NCBI GenBank assembly: GCA_035315885.1
Contig: DATFXM010000097.1
Span: 1 to 64,000 of the forward strand
Source of the DNA: DATFXM01 sp035315885
GTDB lineage: Bacteria; Acidobacteriota; Blastocatellia; UBA7656
Length of the DNA stretch: 64,000 bases
Direction of reading: 5' to 3'
Numbering within the stretch: the stretch's first letter is position 1; each line of letters begins with the position of its first letter. The notes under the pieces were generated by a model that searched no databases, had not been told where the DNA came from, and worked only from the letters and a program-made list of their open reading frames with translations. This document shows positions 17,575-25,984 of the stretch, in pieces. Both the position numbers and the translations under genes were made by a program.

Positions 17575-18267
17575 TTGGTTGCGAAAGAGCTTACCGTGGG
17601 GGAATTGATTGGGAAATGTACCCAAAGGCCGGTTGATCAGGCGGCCTGGTCGGAATTCGTGCGGCGTTATGGCGGTGTCATCAAAGCCAGCGTGCTCGCT
17701 ACCTATCATCGGAGAGCCAAACAGGAAATAGAGCGCAAGCAGCAGTTCCCCGACAATCAGGTGGAAGACCTGGTTCAGCAGGTGTATTGCCGCCTGATCG
17801 ACGACGACAATCGGGCGCTTCGTCAGTTTTCCGGCACCTCGGAGAACTCCCTCTGCTCTTATCTCTCGATGATCTCGGTAAACGTCGTGCGGGACCACTT
17901 TCGCGAAGCCAAGGCTCTCAAGCGGCCCAAGATAACTTTCTCGCTGGATCAGCTCATCGATGAGCAGCGCGACGCGCCGATTCTCAAAGATGTGACGAGT
18001 CGATTGGATGGCAGACCAGTTGCAGTGTCTGCGCAGTCCCTGACCCTGGACGAAATCGAAAACGCGCTTCAGGTCGTACTGACCGGAAACAACCGCGAGC
18101 GTGACTTGCTTATCTTCAAGCTGCGCTACTACGACGGGTTGACTCTCGAGGAAATACGGGACGTTCTGAACCTGAATCTGTCCACGGTCAGTGTCGGATC
18201 GGTATTGAACCGAACAGCCACCAAGCTTCGGACAGTTCTACAGAATCGACAGCAGGGCGGGCACTAG
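17575..18267 (+). CDS. RNA polymerase sigma-70 family (ECF-like) factor
   Basis: The 230-residue protein has a region-2-like half (VEDLVQQVYCRLIDDD..., residues about 55-110) and a region-4-like helix-turn-helix half (LRYYDGLTLEEIRDVLNLNLSTVSVG, about 182-208). The layout is that of an ECF sigma factor, with a longer linker (residues 110-160). The start is TTG with AGGGG eight bases upstream. No anti-sigma gene is adjacent. Its TAG stop shares the palindrome CTAG with the opposing hemC stop. Confidence 0.8.
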   Translation: MVAKELTVGELIGKCTQRPVDQAAWSEFVRRYGGVIKASVLATYHRRAKQEIERKQQFPDNQVEDLVQQVYCRLIDDDNRALRQFSGTSENSLCSYLSMISVNVVRDHFREAKALKRPKITFSLDQLIDEQRDAPILKDVTSRLDGRPVAVSAQSLTLDEIENALQVVLTGNNRERDLLIFKLRYYDGLTLEEIRDVLNLNLSTVSVGSVLNRTATKLRTVLQNRQQGGH

Positions 18268-19211
18268 GATCGGGTTGCTTGACCAGAACCTTGAGCGAGT
18301 AGATCTGCGGCACCACGCGATAACAGCTCCTCCGCAAGCGATAACCCGATCTGCGCGGCGGATCTTCTTGCGCCGCTCTTCGCACCGCGAACGATCTCAG
18401 ACCCGTCAGGCGAGGAAACAAGTCCTGAAAGTGAGACTTCGACTTCGTCGACCGTAGCATGAGCTGCGATCGGCACGAGGCAACCCCCACCGAGCCCTCG
18501 CAAGAAGGCCCGTTCGGCTTCGCAGGCTATTCGTGTGTTGCGATCTTCCAACGAGTTTACGAATTGATTCGTCTCATCGTCATCGGCTCGAGTTTCCACT
18601 GCCAACGCGCCTTGCCCAACAGCCGGCAACACAAACTCCGGATCGAGGTATTCGGTTATTCGATCGTGATAGCCGAGGCGCTTTAAACCTGCGGCGGCAA
18701 GCACCAGAGCATCGAATTGACCTTCTTCGAGTTTTCGCAGCCTTGTGTCCACGTTTCCTCGCACTGGTGTGGACGTCAAATCAGGACGAGCGGCGCGGAG
18801 CTGAGCTTGCCTGCGGAGGCTGCTTGTGCCGAGAACCGCTCCTGGTCGCAGAGTAGCAAATGATAAGCCCCTCTCTCTTGACACCAGAGCATCTCGAACG
18901 TCTTCGCGTTCGCAGATAGCGCCAATGTGAAGGCCGTCGGGCAGTTCGGTCGGCAGATCCTTCAAGCTGTGAACCGCCAGATCGACTTTCCCCGCGAACA
19001 ACGCGTCTTCGAGCTCCTTTGTGAACAGGCCCTTGCCCTGTTCGCCCAGCTTTGGGAGGGAAACGTCCAGGACCCTGTCCCCCTTTGTGGAAATGACCAG
19101 GATTTCAACAACGGTGTTCGGGAAGCTTTGCTGCAAACGATCTCTGACCCAGTTCGCCTGCCAGAGCGCAAGTTTGCTGCCGCGCGATCCGATTGTAATT
19201 TTGTCGACCAA
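18264..19211 (-). CDS. hemC: Porphobilinogen deaminase (hydroxymethylbilane synthase)
   Basis: HemC condenses four porphobilinogens into hydroxymethylbilane. The 315-residue protein contains TIGSRGSKLALWQA at the start, HSLKDLPT (79-86, catalytic Asp85) and LGTSSLRRQAQL (substrate binding). The dipyrromethane cofactor cysteine is in LGGGCLVP (Cys244). It follows hemA by 12 bases on the minus strand as the last gene of hemX-hemA-hemC. Domain 3 is complete. Confidence 0.95.
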   Translation of the reverse strand: MVDKITIGSRGSKLALWQANWVRDRLQQSFPNTVVEILVISTKGDRVLDVSLPKLGEQGKGLFTKELEDALFAGKVDLAVHSLKDLPTELPDGLHIGAICEREDVRDALVSRERGLSFATLRPGAVLGTSSLRRQAQLRAARPDLTSTPVRGNVDTRLRKLEEGQFDALVLAAAGLKRLGYHDRITEYLDPEFVLPAVGQGALAVETRADDDETNQFVNSLEDRNTRIACEAERAFLRGLGGGCLVPIAAHATVDEVEVSLSGLVSSPDGSEIVRGAKSGARRSAAQIGLSLAEELLSRGAADLLAQGSGQATRS

Positions 19212-19223
19212 GTGTTCCTCGAA

Positions 19224-20492
19224 TCAGTCGATGCGAAGCAGCTTGCGAAGCTCGTTCAGCGCTTCGGTTGATTCGCCGTTACGCGAGGCGTTGCGGAGGT
19301 GAACAATCACCGGGTGCGAGAGTTTGTTGACGAGAGCCGGTAATAACACCTCCACGATGGCCGCTTCTTGCTCAGGAGTGAGGGAACCCAGCCGCCTTCG
19401 GGTGCGCTTGAATTCGCTTTGCGCCAGTTGTGAGAGAAGCTGCTTAACCTCAACCACTGCGGGACCGATGTCCAGAGTCTTGAGATCGCGCCAGAAATTC
19501 TGAACTTCGGCCTCGACGATCAGCTCGGCTCGAGCCGCCTCCTGCTCCCGTTCGCGAATGTTGGTCTTGACCACCGCGTCGAGATCGTCGACGTCGAACA
19601 GGAAGACGTTTTCCAGCCCGGAAATGGCCGGTTCTATGTTTCGCGGAACCGAGATATCGATCAGCAGCAGCGGCCCTTTTCGCCGCGCTTTCAAGGCGCG
19701 CTTGGTCTCGGACATTCTGACGACGAAGTCCGGAGCTCCTGTAGAGCAGAGGACTATGTCAACCGAAGGCAGGACGTCGTATAAACTCTCAAAGTCCACG
19801 ACTGCGGCTCCGAAGTTTGCTGCGATCTCACGTGCCCGTTCAGGAGTTCGATTCGTAACCATCAAGTTGCAGCGACCTGTATCGATCAGGCTGCGTGCTG
19901 CGAGCTCCGCCATTTCGCCGGCGCCGACGAGGAGAATTGTCTTGTCCTCGAGCTCAGCGAACACCTTCATCGCCAGCTCAACCGCTACGGAGCTTACAGA
20001 AACCGGATGTTGGGCGACACCGGTCTCAGTCCTGACTCTTTTTGCAACCGATATTGCGCGGTGCATCAACTGGCTGAGGACGCGGCCTACGGTGCCGGCA
20101 GAGACGGCGTATTGATAAGCCTCCTTTACCTGGCCAAGTATCTGCGACTCACCAACCACCATGGAGTCGAGACTCGAGGCAACTCGGAACAGGTGCTTGA
20201 TTGCATCGGCGTCTGCGTGGCGGTAAAGGCTGCCGTTGACGACGCGTGAATCTACGCTGTGGAATTCGCAAAGGAACCCGGAGAGTCGTTCGATTCCGAG
20301 ATTGCTGGCGGTCGGAGTTGACGCGATCAGTTCTACGCGATTGCAGGTGGAAACGATCACCGCTTCGTCGACCGTGTTCTGGTCCACCAGTGAGCCGAGT
20401 GCCTGGGGAATAGCAGTCTCGCTGAACGCCAGCCGCTCGCGCGTCTCGATTGGCGCGGTCCTGTGACTCAAACCTACCAGCACGATGCTCAT
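19224..20492 (-). CDS. hemA: Glutamyl-tRNA reductase
   Basis: HemA reduces glutamyl-tRNA to glutamate-1-semialdehyde, the first committed step of C5-pathway tetrapyrrole synthesis. From the ATG at 20492 the protein has 422 residues. GLSHRTAPIE lies at the start, the nucleophilic cysteine is in STCNRVEL (Cys50) and the NADPH-binding loop is VGAGEMAEL. The C-terminal helical dimerisation domain is also present. The frame extends to 20525, but MSIVLVGLSHR is the family N-terminus. The gene lies between hemX and hemC. Confidence 0.95.
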   Translation of the reverse strand: MSIVLVGLSHRTAPIETRERLAFSETAIPQALGSLVDQNTVDEAVIVSTCNRVELIASTPTASNLGIERLSGFLCEFHSVDSRVVNGSLYRHADADAIKHLFRVASSLDSMVVGESQILGQVKEAYQYAVSAGTVGRVLSQLMHRAISVAKRVRTETGVAQHPVSVSSVAVELAMKVFAELEDKTILLVGAGEMAELAARSLIDTGRCNLMVTNRTPERAREIAANFGAAVVDFESLYDVLPSVDIVLCSTGAPDFVVRMSETKRALKARRKGPLLLIDISVPRNIEPAISGLENVFLFDVDDLDAVVKTNIREREQEAARAELIVEAEVQNFWRDLKTLDIGPAVVEVKQLLSQLAQSEFKRTRRRLGSLTPEQEAAIVEVLLPALVNKLSHPVIVHLRNASRNGESTEALNELRKLLRID

Positions 20493-20525
20493 TGGATGTA
20501 ATCGTTCACTCGCGCGGCAGCGCAA

Positions 20526-21332
20526 TCACGCGTGTCCGAGGTACCTCACGCCCACAAGACTGCAGATTACGATGACAAAGCTGAGGATGGATGCCATTGC
20601 CGCAGTTCTTCCTCCCCAGCTAGCTTTCATTCTGGACTGGATCAAAATCAGATACAAAACCCAGGTCACTACGGAGAATATCTCGAGGGGATCTCCCTTC
20701 CAGTAAACTCCGAATCGTGCGTGCGAATACCAGAAGCCCGCCAGGATTCCGATCGTCAGCAAAGCAAACCCGGCAGCCATCGAACGCGCGCTGATCTCGT
20801 CGCATGAATTCAGCGAAGGCAGTCGATAGAAGAGTCTGCCGAAATGCTTCGAGCGAAGTTCGCGTTCCTGGATCATGTACATGAGACCCGCGCCGAAGGC
20901 GATAAAAAACGCCGCGTACGAGAGCAGGATCAGACCTACGTGGATCGGCAACAAGAAGGCTTCAAGCGGCGGGTTGGGAGTACCAGGATGCGAAGGCGTG
21001 TCAGGAGCGATCGCGCCGATAGTGGCCAGTACGAGCACTATTGGTAACACGAAAGCGTTCAGCGCGCCGGTCCGGTACCAGCGCTGCACAATTAAATAGG
21101 ATAAGAACAGCAGCCAGGCGAGAAAGCTGAATATTTCCTGTGAACCGACGAGCGGGCAGCGGCCGGTTTTGATGCTTTCATAGAACAGCCAGCCGGTGTG
21201 TGTGCCGAAGGCCACCACCATCGCGACTACGGCGGTTTTGCGAAGGACCGGTCGCTTGGCAGTGAGGGCAAAGATCGACTGAGCTACGCCAACAGCGTAC
21301 CCGATTAAGACGATGATCCAGATCAATTGCAT
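20526..21332 (-). CDS. HemX/CcsA-family cytochrome c assembly-type membrane protein
   Basis: The 268-residue protein has about eight hydrophobic segments. The pattern of the CcsA/HemX family is visible: an N-terminal CPLVGSQEIFSFLAW loop, a central HVGLILLSYAAF and GVYWKGDPLEIFSVVTWVLYL near the end, comparable to the haem-handling WGWDP-type region. HemX-type proteins commonly precede hemA and influence HemA levels or haem handling. Here it is immediately upstream of hemA on the minus strand. Function in haem delivery is inferred. Confidence 0.85.
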   Translation of the reverse strand: MQLIWIIVLIGYAVGVAQSIFALTAKRPVLRKTAVVAMVVAFGTHTGWLFYESIKTGRCPLVGSQEIFSFLAWLLFLSYLIVQRWYRTGALNAFVLPIVLVLATIGAIAPDTPSHPGTPNPPLEAFLLPIHVGLILLSYAAFFIAFGAGLMYMIQERELRSKHFGRLFYRLPSLNSCDEISARSMAAGFALLTIGILAGFWYSHARFGVYWKGDPLEIFSVVTWVLYLILIQSRMKASWGGRTAAMASILSFVIVICSLVGVRYLGHA

Positions 21333-21403
21333 GGGCCAGCTCCGCGACTCGCGTAACGCAAAATTCTACTCGCGGGCCGGCCAACAAAGCAATGAGGCGA
21401 GAC

Positions 21404-22180
21404 TCAGACCGTCTCCAGCCTGCGAAGCCCTTCCACGTCCAGCAACGTGATCCGTTTCCGTCCAACCCTGACCAGCTTGTCAGCCTTCAACTCCGCGATC
21501 GCGTTTGTGACTGTTTCGCGGTAGCAGCCGAGCATTTCGGCCATTTCCTGATGGGTATAGCCAACCACCTGATTGTCCTGGTTCGCGAGCCTCAGGAACA
21601 GGGCGGCGATTCGCGCCGTTACCGGCTGGAACTGCGATTGTTCGTGCCGTCGTTCGGCATCCACCAGGCGCGGCCCAACCTTCTTCAGGACATTCAGGGC
21701 AACGTCGGGAGAGAGGCTGCAGAGGCGATCGAAGTCGGCTTCGTTCACGAAAGCGACCTTTGTGGTTTCGGTCGCCGTAGTACGCGCACCGAGCATCGCC
21801 TGACCGACTGACGGCATATCGCCAAACAGCGCTCCTGCTTCCAACGTCTTGATTCTGAATTCCGTACCTGAAACTGAAAGCCGCGTGACGTCCACGCTGC
21901 CGCTGATGACAAGAGAAAGGGAAGGCCCCTTCTGCGCAGGCGGCTGGATGGCTTCACCTTTCTTGAAGGTTCGTTTTGGAAGGCTTTGAGAGATGAAGTT
22001 CTGAGCCTTCTCGTTCTCAGGTCCGGTCAAGTCGCTGAGCTTCAGATACCCAACCTTGTTCGCCAAACTTATGGCTGCCAACGAGCGAATCTTCTCGCTC
22101 GGCCCTTTGGTTCTCCGTCTCCTCGGTCGCGCCAGGGACAATTTTCGGCGATCCATGATTCTTCGTGCAGTTGCGCTCAT
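21404..22180 (-). CDS. Crp/Fnr family transcriptional regulator
   Basis: The 258-residue protein has a basic N-terminal extension (about 45 residues), a cyclic-nucleotide-binding-like beta barrel (residues 70-150), a long dimer helix and a C-terminal winged HTH (YTHQEMAEMLGCYRETVTNAIAELK, about 207-231). No FNR-type N-terminal cysteine cluster is seen. GGAG lies nine or so bases before the ATG. It is 71 bases upstream of hemX in the same direction, so haem genes may be co-transcribed or regulated by it, which is inference. Confidence 0.88.
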   Translation of the reverse strand: MSATARRIMDRRKLSLARPRRRRTKGPSEKIRSLAAISLANKVGYLKLSDLTGPENEKAQNFISQSLPKRTFKKGEAIQPPAQKGPSLSLVISGSVDVTRLSVSGTEFRIKTLEAGALFGDMPSVGQAMLGARTTATETTKVAFVNEADFDRLCSLSPDVALNVLKKVGPRLVDAERRHEQSQFQPVTARIAALFLRLANQDNQVVGYTHQEMAEMLGCYRETVTNAIAELKADKLVRVGRKRITLLDVEGLRRLETV

Positions 22181-22625
22181 GTTCAGACGTTCTCCTTGAA
22201 TTGTCTCCAGGGGTTGTTCTAATAGTCACAGCATCCCGCTGTGCCTAAGTTTGCGGCCCAAGCGCACAGAGGTTCTCGATAAGTTTGACGCAGAGCTGTT
22301 TTGTTCTTCTTACCAGAGCCGGCTTTCAATCGTTCTCTAATCCCCGCCGGACTCGACGATCAACCTGCAGTTATTCTCTTTTCAATTTTGCTCTGCGCTG
22401 CACAGTGGTACACCCGTACTTGCTCGTGCGCGATCTTACAATACGCTTACTCGGCAGTCAGTGATGCGACGCACCAAAAGCAACCGGAGTTATGTGCCCA
22501 CTTTTGCACGTAACAATAGTTAAAGACAAAACTGCGCGGCCCGCAACCCTTTCTTGGGGCCACCGCAATATCTTATCAAAAATACATTGCGAGATTATAT
22601 AGTGCAGTGGGTGCGGGAGCTTTTT
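22181..22625. other. Intergenic region between MFS gene end and Crp/Fnr gene
   Basis: This 445-base AT-richer gap lies upstream of the Crp/Fnr gene. It contains a TATAAT-like hexamer on the minus strand at 22599-22594 but no acceptable -35. A weak stem of GGCCC / GGGCC near 22535-22560 might end MFS transcripts. No gene, tRNA or known riboswitch was recognised. Confidence 0.4.
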
Positions 22626-23816
22626 CTAGTCTGCCGTCTCCGGCTGGTGCCGTAACCCGATAAACCGTCGCAGTCCGATCAACGCCAACGCGAAGCACCA
22701 CGACAACAGCGCTGGCAGATAAAAGAGCCATTTCGGATCAGCAGTCATGGCAGATCCTGAAGCCGCCGGCCCGATTAGGCTCCCAATTCCAAAGCTCAAC
22801 GAGAACAGAGATGTTGCCGACCCGAGCCGCTGGCGAGGAACCGAACCGCCTATGATCGAGAGGCCAACGGGGTAAAGAGTACCACCTAATGCCCCAATTA
22901 TCCCCGCCACCGGCACAACGCCCCGCCAGTCCGTCTGCATCGACAGAATGATGAAGAATACACCCAATAAGACCGCACTTATCAACAACACCAGACCCTT
23001 GCCAAATTTGTCAGCCGCCTTTCCGATTGGTACCTGACTGGCAATTGTCCCGATTATCACCGCTGTGATAATTGTCCCCATAGCGGTGCCGGGAGTCTTG
23101 AGTTCCGCAGTGAGATAGAGCGGAAAGAGAGTCACCAGAGAAGACATCAGATAGCCGTAGATCCCGCCCGCGGCAATCGGGGCAAGGAGTTGAACCGAGA
23201 ACACGCTCAGCAGCCCCTTCACGCTGTGCGGACCTGAACCCGTCTTTGGGACAATCGCCAGCGCCAGCGCTGCCGCAACGACACTGAATACAAAGCAGGC
23301 TATGAAGGGAACCGCCGGTGTGACTTTGAATAGAAGCGCTCCGGTCAGAGGGCCCGCCGCCCAGCCAAGCCCGACCGCGAGCGCGTAGTAGCTCATGCGC
23401 CGGGCGCGTTCGCCGGGCGCGCTTAGCCAGTTGATCATGGTCTCGGTCGCCACCGAGATACCGGCAGCGCCCACGCCTTCAACTGCGCGAACCAGGAAGA
23501 ACAAACCAGTGCTTCTGATGAATGCGAAGGTGAGAATCGACAAGCCGTAGACTACCAGACCCCAGATCAAAATCGTCTTTGGTCCAACGCGGTCGGTAAG
23601 CGCGCCCAGCGGAAATGACGCGAGGGTAAACGCGGTGAAGGTGGTGGTGCCGATCAAGCCCACCGTGAGACTGTTCTCACCCCGTCCGGCGAGGACGATC
23701 GCTATCAGCGGCGCAACCAGTCCGACGCCCAGATAGCTTATCCCGACGCACAGGTAGATTGCCCAGAACGCTCGAGATTCCGACAAGCTTGCTCCGGTCC
23801 CTTCAGGATTCTTCAA
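22626..23816 (-). CDS. Major facilitator superfamily transporter
   Basis: The 396-residue protein shows about twelve hydrophobic segments in two halves. The MFS loop signature between helices 2 and 3 is GALTDRVGPKTILIWG, and the equivalent in the second half is GKAADKFGKG. The substrate cannot be deduced; the best guess is efflux of a small molecule. The ATG at 23816 overlaps the end of hslO by 14 bases, so the two are probably translated from one mRNA. It is the last gene of the ppk1-thpR-moaB-hslO-MFS run. Confidence 0.88.
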   Translation of the reverse strand: MKNPEGTGASLSESRAFWAIYLCVGISYLGVGLVAPLIAIVLAGRGENSLTVGLIGTTTFTAFTLASFPLGALTDRVGPKTILIWGLVVYGLSILTFAFIRSTGLFFLVRAVEGVGAAGISVATETMINWLSAPGERARRMSYYALAVGLGWAAGPLTGALLFKVTPAVPFIACFVFSVVAAALALAIVPKTGSGPHSVKGLLSVFSVQLLAPIAAGGIYGYLMSSLVTLFPLYLTAELKTPGTAMGTIITAVIIGTIASQVPIGKAADKFGKGLVLLISAVLLGVFFIILSMQTDWRGVVPVAGIIGALGGTLYPVGLSIIGGSVPRQRLGSATSLFSLSFGIGSLIGPAASGSAMTADPKWLFYLPALLSWCFALALIGLRRFIGLRHQPETAD

Positions 23817-24765
23817 GAATTGATTCGAGCTCTTCAGCGCTAAGCTTGTAGCACTCGTTACAGAAATGACAGGTCAGCTCGGCGCCGTTGTCGCGCTTCA
23901 GCATGTCGAGCACTTCCTCCTTTCCAAGCGCCGAAACAATCAACAGAGCTCGCTGATGGGAGCACTGACAGAAGAAACGGGGCCTCGTCTCTTCAAGCAC
24001 CTCGAGGTCCAGATCTCCCAGAACCTCAGCCAGCATGTCCACAGGAGCCATGCCTTCGCGAATCATCTCGGTGGAATGGCGCGCGAGCGGGATCGCCTTC
24101 TCGAGGTGTTTGATCAGCGAATCCTCCGCGCTCGGCATCATCTGTATCACGTACCCGCCCGCCGCCCAAACGCGCAGTCTTTCAAGGTCGAAACGGGCTT
24201 GATCCGAGGACGAGTACATCTCGCCCGCCGCCGCCCCGTCCTGCTCAACCTTCATCAGAACGCCGATGCTGACCGCCGAATTCACCTGTTCAGACTTCGC
24301 AAGGTAATAAGCAAGGTCTTGGGCGATTTCTCCCGATACGATGGGAACCGAGCCTCGATACGGCTCTTTATGCAGACCGATCTCAAAACCGGCGTCTCGA
24401 GTCACGTACAACGTGCCGGTCCCTACAACCGCTCGCACGTCGAATTTGCCATGCGAGTTCATGGTTGTAGCGTCGGCTTCGGGGTTGGAGACGTAGCCCC
24501 GCACGTTGCCGTGGGGGTCGGCCTGAGCGATGATGTTCCCGATCGGGCCGTCGCAGTGAAAGTGGACGGTGATTTTCTCCAGATCCTTGAGTCCGCTTCC
24601 GAGGAGCAGCCCCCCGGTAAGTGTCCGGCCAAGGGCCACTGAGGAGGTTGGGAACGTGTGATGTCTGCGACAGGCCTCGGCCACCAGGTTTGTTGTCACC
24701 GCAGCCATGCAGCGCAGTTGCTTATCGGCCGCGGTGGCGTGCACCAGCAAATCGGTCGAGTTCAA
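23803..24765 (-). CDS. hslO: Redox-regulated chaperone Hsp33
   Basis: Hsp33 is a cytoplasmic holdase activated by oxidation. The 320-residue product contains the C-terminal zinc-binding cysteines as FFCQCS and CHFCNEC. The N-terminal DLLVHATAADKQLRCMA segment is typical. The frame is open to 24933, but that would add 56 low-complexity residues overlapping moaB. The TTG at 24765 is preferred: GGAG lies eight bases upstream, the length becomes normal, and TTGA overlaps the moaB stop, implying translational coupling. Confidence 0.93.
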   Translation of the reverse strand: MNSTDLLVHATAADKQLRCMAAVTTNLVAEACRRHHTFPTSSVALGRTLTGGLLLGSGLKDLEKITVHFHCDGPIGNIIAQADPHGNVRGYVSNPEADATTMNSHGKFDVRAVVGTGTLYVTRDAGFEIGLHKEPYRGSVPIVSGEIAQDLAYYLAKSEQVNSAVSIGVLMKVEQDGAAAGEMYSSSDQARFDLERLRVWAAGGYVIQMMPSAEDSLIKHLEKAIPLARHSTEMIREGMAPVDMLAEVLGDLDLEVLEETRPRFFCQCSHQRALLIVSALGKEEVLDMLKRDNGAELTCHFCNECYKLSAEELESILEES

Positions 24766-25289
24766 GAAGGTCTCTCCATTTGACCGCTCACTTGGCCGTC
24801 GCATTTGGGGCTCTGCTCGCTCAGCAGGCTTATTGCGTGCGGCAGAGTTGCCCGAATCGCGGCGAGGTTCTGCGCGGCGCCCCGAGTGCTGCCGGGCAGA
24901 TTGACGATCAGGGTGCGCCCTCGAATTCCGCAAACGGCGCGTGAAAGCGGCGCGAGCGGGGTTTGTTCCAGGCTGCGCATGCGCATGACTTCCGCGAGGC
25001 CGGGCGCCTCCTTTTCTATTACGTCTCGCGTGGCCTCAGGAGTATTGTCTCGCGGAGCGAAGCCGGTTCCGCCGGTGGTGCAGATCAGATTCACCTCGCC
25101 GGCGTCAGCATAACGACGGAGCGCACCGGCAATTGCGTCTCGCTCGTCCGGCAGAATCTCAGCGGCGACAATCCTCGTACCGATTTTTTCTAGTTCCGCG
25201 ACTACCGCAGGTCCAGACTTGTCCTCACGCTCACCTCGTGATGCCGAGTCGCTGATTGTAAGAACTGCCGCTATTATCTGTACGTTCAT
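24762..25289 (-). CDS. Molybdenum cofactor protein MoaB/MogA family
   Basis: MogA adenylylates molybdopterin; MoaB is its close paralogue. The protein (175 residues from the ATG at 25289) contains AAVLTISDSASRGEREDKSG at the start. It also has the binding motif TTGGTGFAPRDNTPEAT and NLPGSTRGAAQNL near the C-terminus. The frame is open to 25337, but MNVQIIAAVLTISDS is the family N-terminus. Its TGA overlaps the hslO start codon. No other molybdopterin genes are in the window. Confidence 0.9.
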   Translation of the reverse strand: MNVQIIAAVLTISDSASRGEREDKSGPAVVAELEKIGTRIVAAEILPDERDAIAGALRRYADAGEVNLICTTGGTGFAPRDNTPEATRDVIEKEAPGLAEVMRMRSLEQTPLAPLSRAVCGIRGRTLIVNLPGSTRGAAQNLAAIRATLPHAISLLSEQSPKCDGQVSGQMERPS

Positions 25290-25304
25290 CTGCCAACCTC
25301 GGGG

Positions 25305-25399
25305 AAGAACTGAGTTCTTGAGTTCTGAGTCTACCATGGCCTTGCGAACCAGTACTTACCACTAACTTCTAGGAACCTCAGAACTCAGGACTCTGAGAT
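25305..25399. repeat. Inverted array of TTCTGAG-type words between moaB and thpR
   Basis: AAGAAC-TGA-GTTCTT (25305-25319) is a small palindrome. GAGTTCTGAG (25320-25329) is matched by its perfect complement CTCAGAACTC (25377-25386), with 47 bases between. The right side continues with degenerate copies (AGGACTCTGAG) into the 3' end of thpR. The design is the same as at 50.4 and 58.9 kb: short tandem words, a spacer, then the reverse complement. Confidence 0.75.
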
Positions 25400-25975
25400 T
25401 GCTACCAGCCTCGCTCTTCCTAGTGGCGTGTAAATAGAACCCGTTGGCTTCAGATCGCTCTTCATCGTTATCACCTCCTTGACAGTGACGCTTGCGCCAG
25501 CAAAACCCAAGGACATCATCTGCTCCGCAAGCTGGGCGCCAGCGTCAGGAGCGCGCAAGCGGCCAATCGTGAGGTGCGGAGAAAACGGCCTGGTCTCACG
25601 TGGAAAGCCAATCCGGCTGAGCCGCGAATCGATGTTCTGATGCAGTTGTTTCAACGGCTCAGGCAAACCGGCGATGCCAACCCATAGCACTCGAGGTCGT
25701 TTGGGAGAAGGGAAGCATCCGGTTCCCTCCACTCTGAGCTCGAACTCGGAGACGCCATGGGCAGCTTTGGCGACGGCGTCCACAACCGCCGGGATCTTCA
25801 TTGCCGGAACACTCCCGAGAAATTTGATAGTCAAATGAATGTTTGAGGGATTAACCCAGCTTACGCGCGCCTGGGTGGTTCTCAAGTGGGATTGTAGTTC
25901 GCCGATGCGAGAGAGAATCGATTGCGGTATTTCTATGCAGACGAAAGTCCGAATGGTCTCTTTTTCAACCGGCAT
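25385..25975 (-). CDS. thpR: RNA 2',3'-cyclic phosphodiesterase (2H/LigT family)
   Basis: The 196-residue protein has the two HxT motifs that define 2H phosphoesterases: HLTI at 47-50 and HLTI at 134-137. Family members open 2',3'-cyclic phosphates at RNA ends. TFVCIEIP at the N-terminus and FSPHLTIGRL are typical. It begins 9 bases after the ppk1 stop, so it is probably co-transcribed. The C-terminus lies in the repeat-rich stretch before moaB. Confidence 0.9.
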   Translation of the reverse strand: MPVEKETIRTFVCIEIPQSILSRIGELQSHLRTTQARVSWVNPSNIHLTIKFLGSVPAMKIPAVVDAVAKAAHGVSEFELRVEGTGCFPSPKRPRVLWVGIAGLPEPLKQLHQNIDSRLSRIGFPRETRPFSPHLTIGRLRAPDAGAQLAEQMMSLGFAGASVTVKEVITMKSDLKPTGSIYTPLGRARLVAISES

Positions 25976-25984
25976 CAGAGATTG

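Noticed and set aside
22594..22599. TATAAT on the minus strand as promoter of the Crp/Fnr gene
   Set aside because: No -35 or extended -10 accompanies it, and it lies about 410 bases from the start codon.
24766..24933. Upstream extension of hslO to 24933
   Set aside because: It would add 56 basic, low-complexity residues overlapping moaB; the TTG at 24765 has a good ribosome site and gives normal Hsp33 length.
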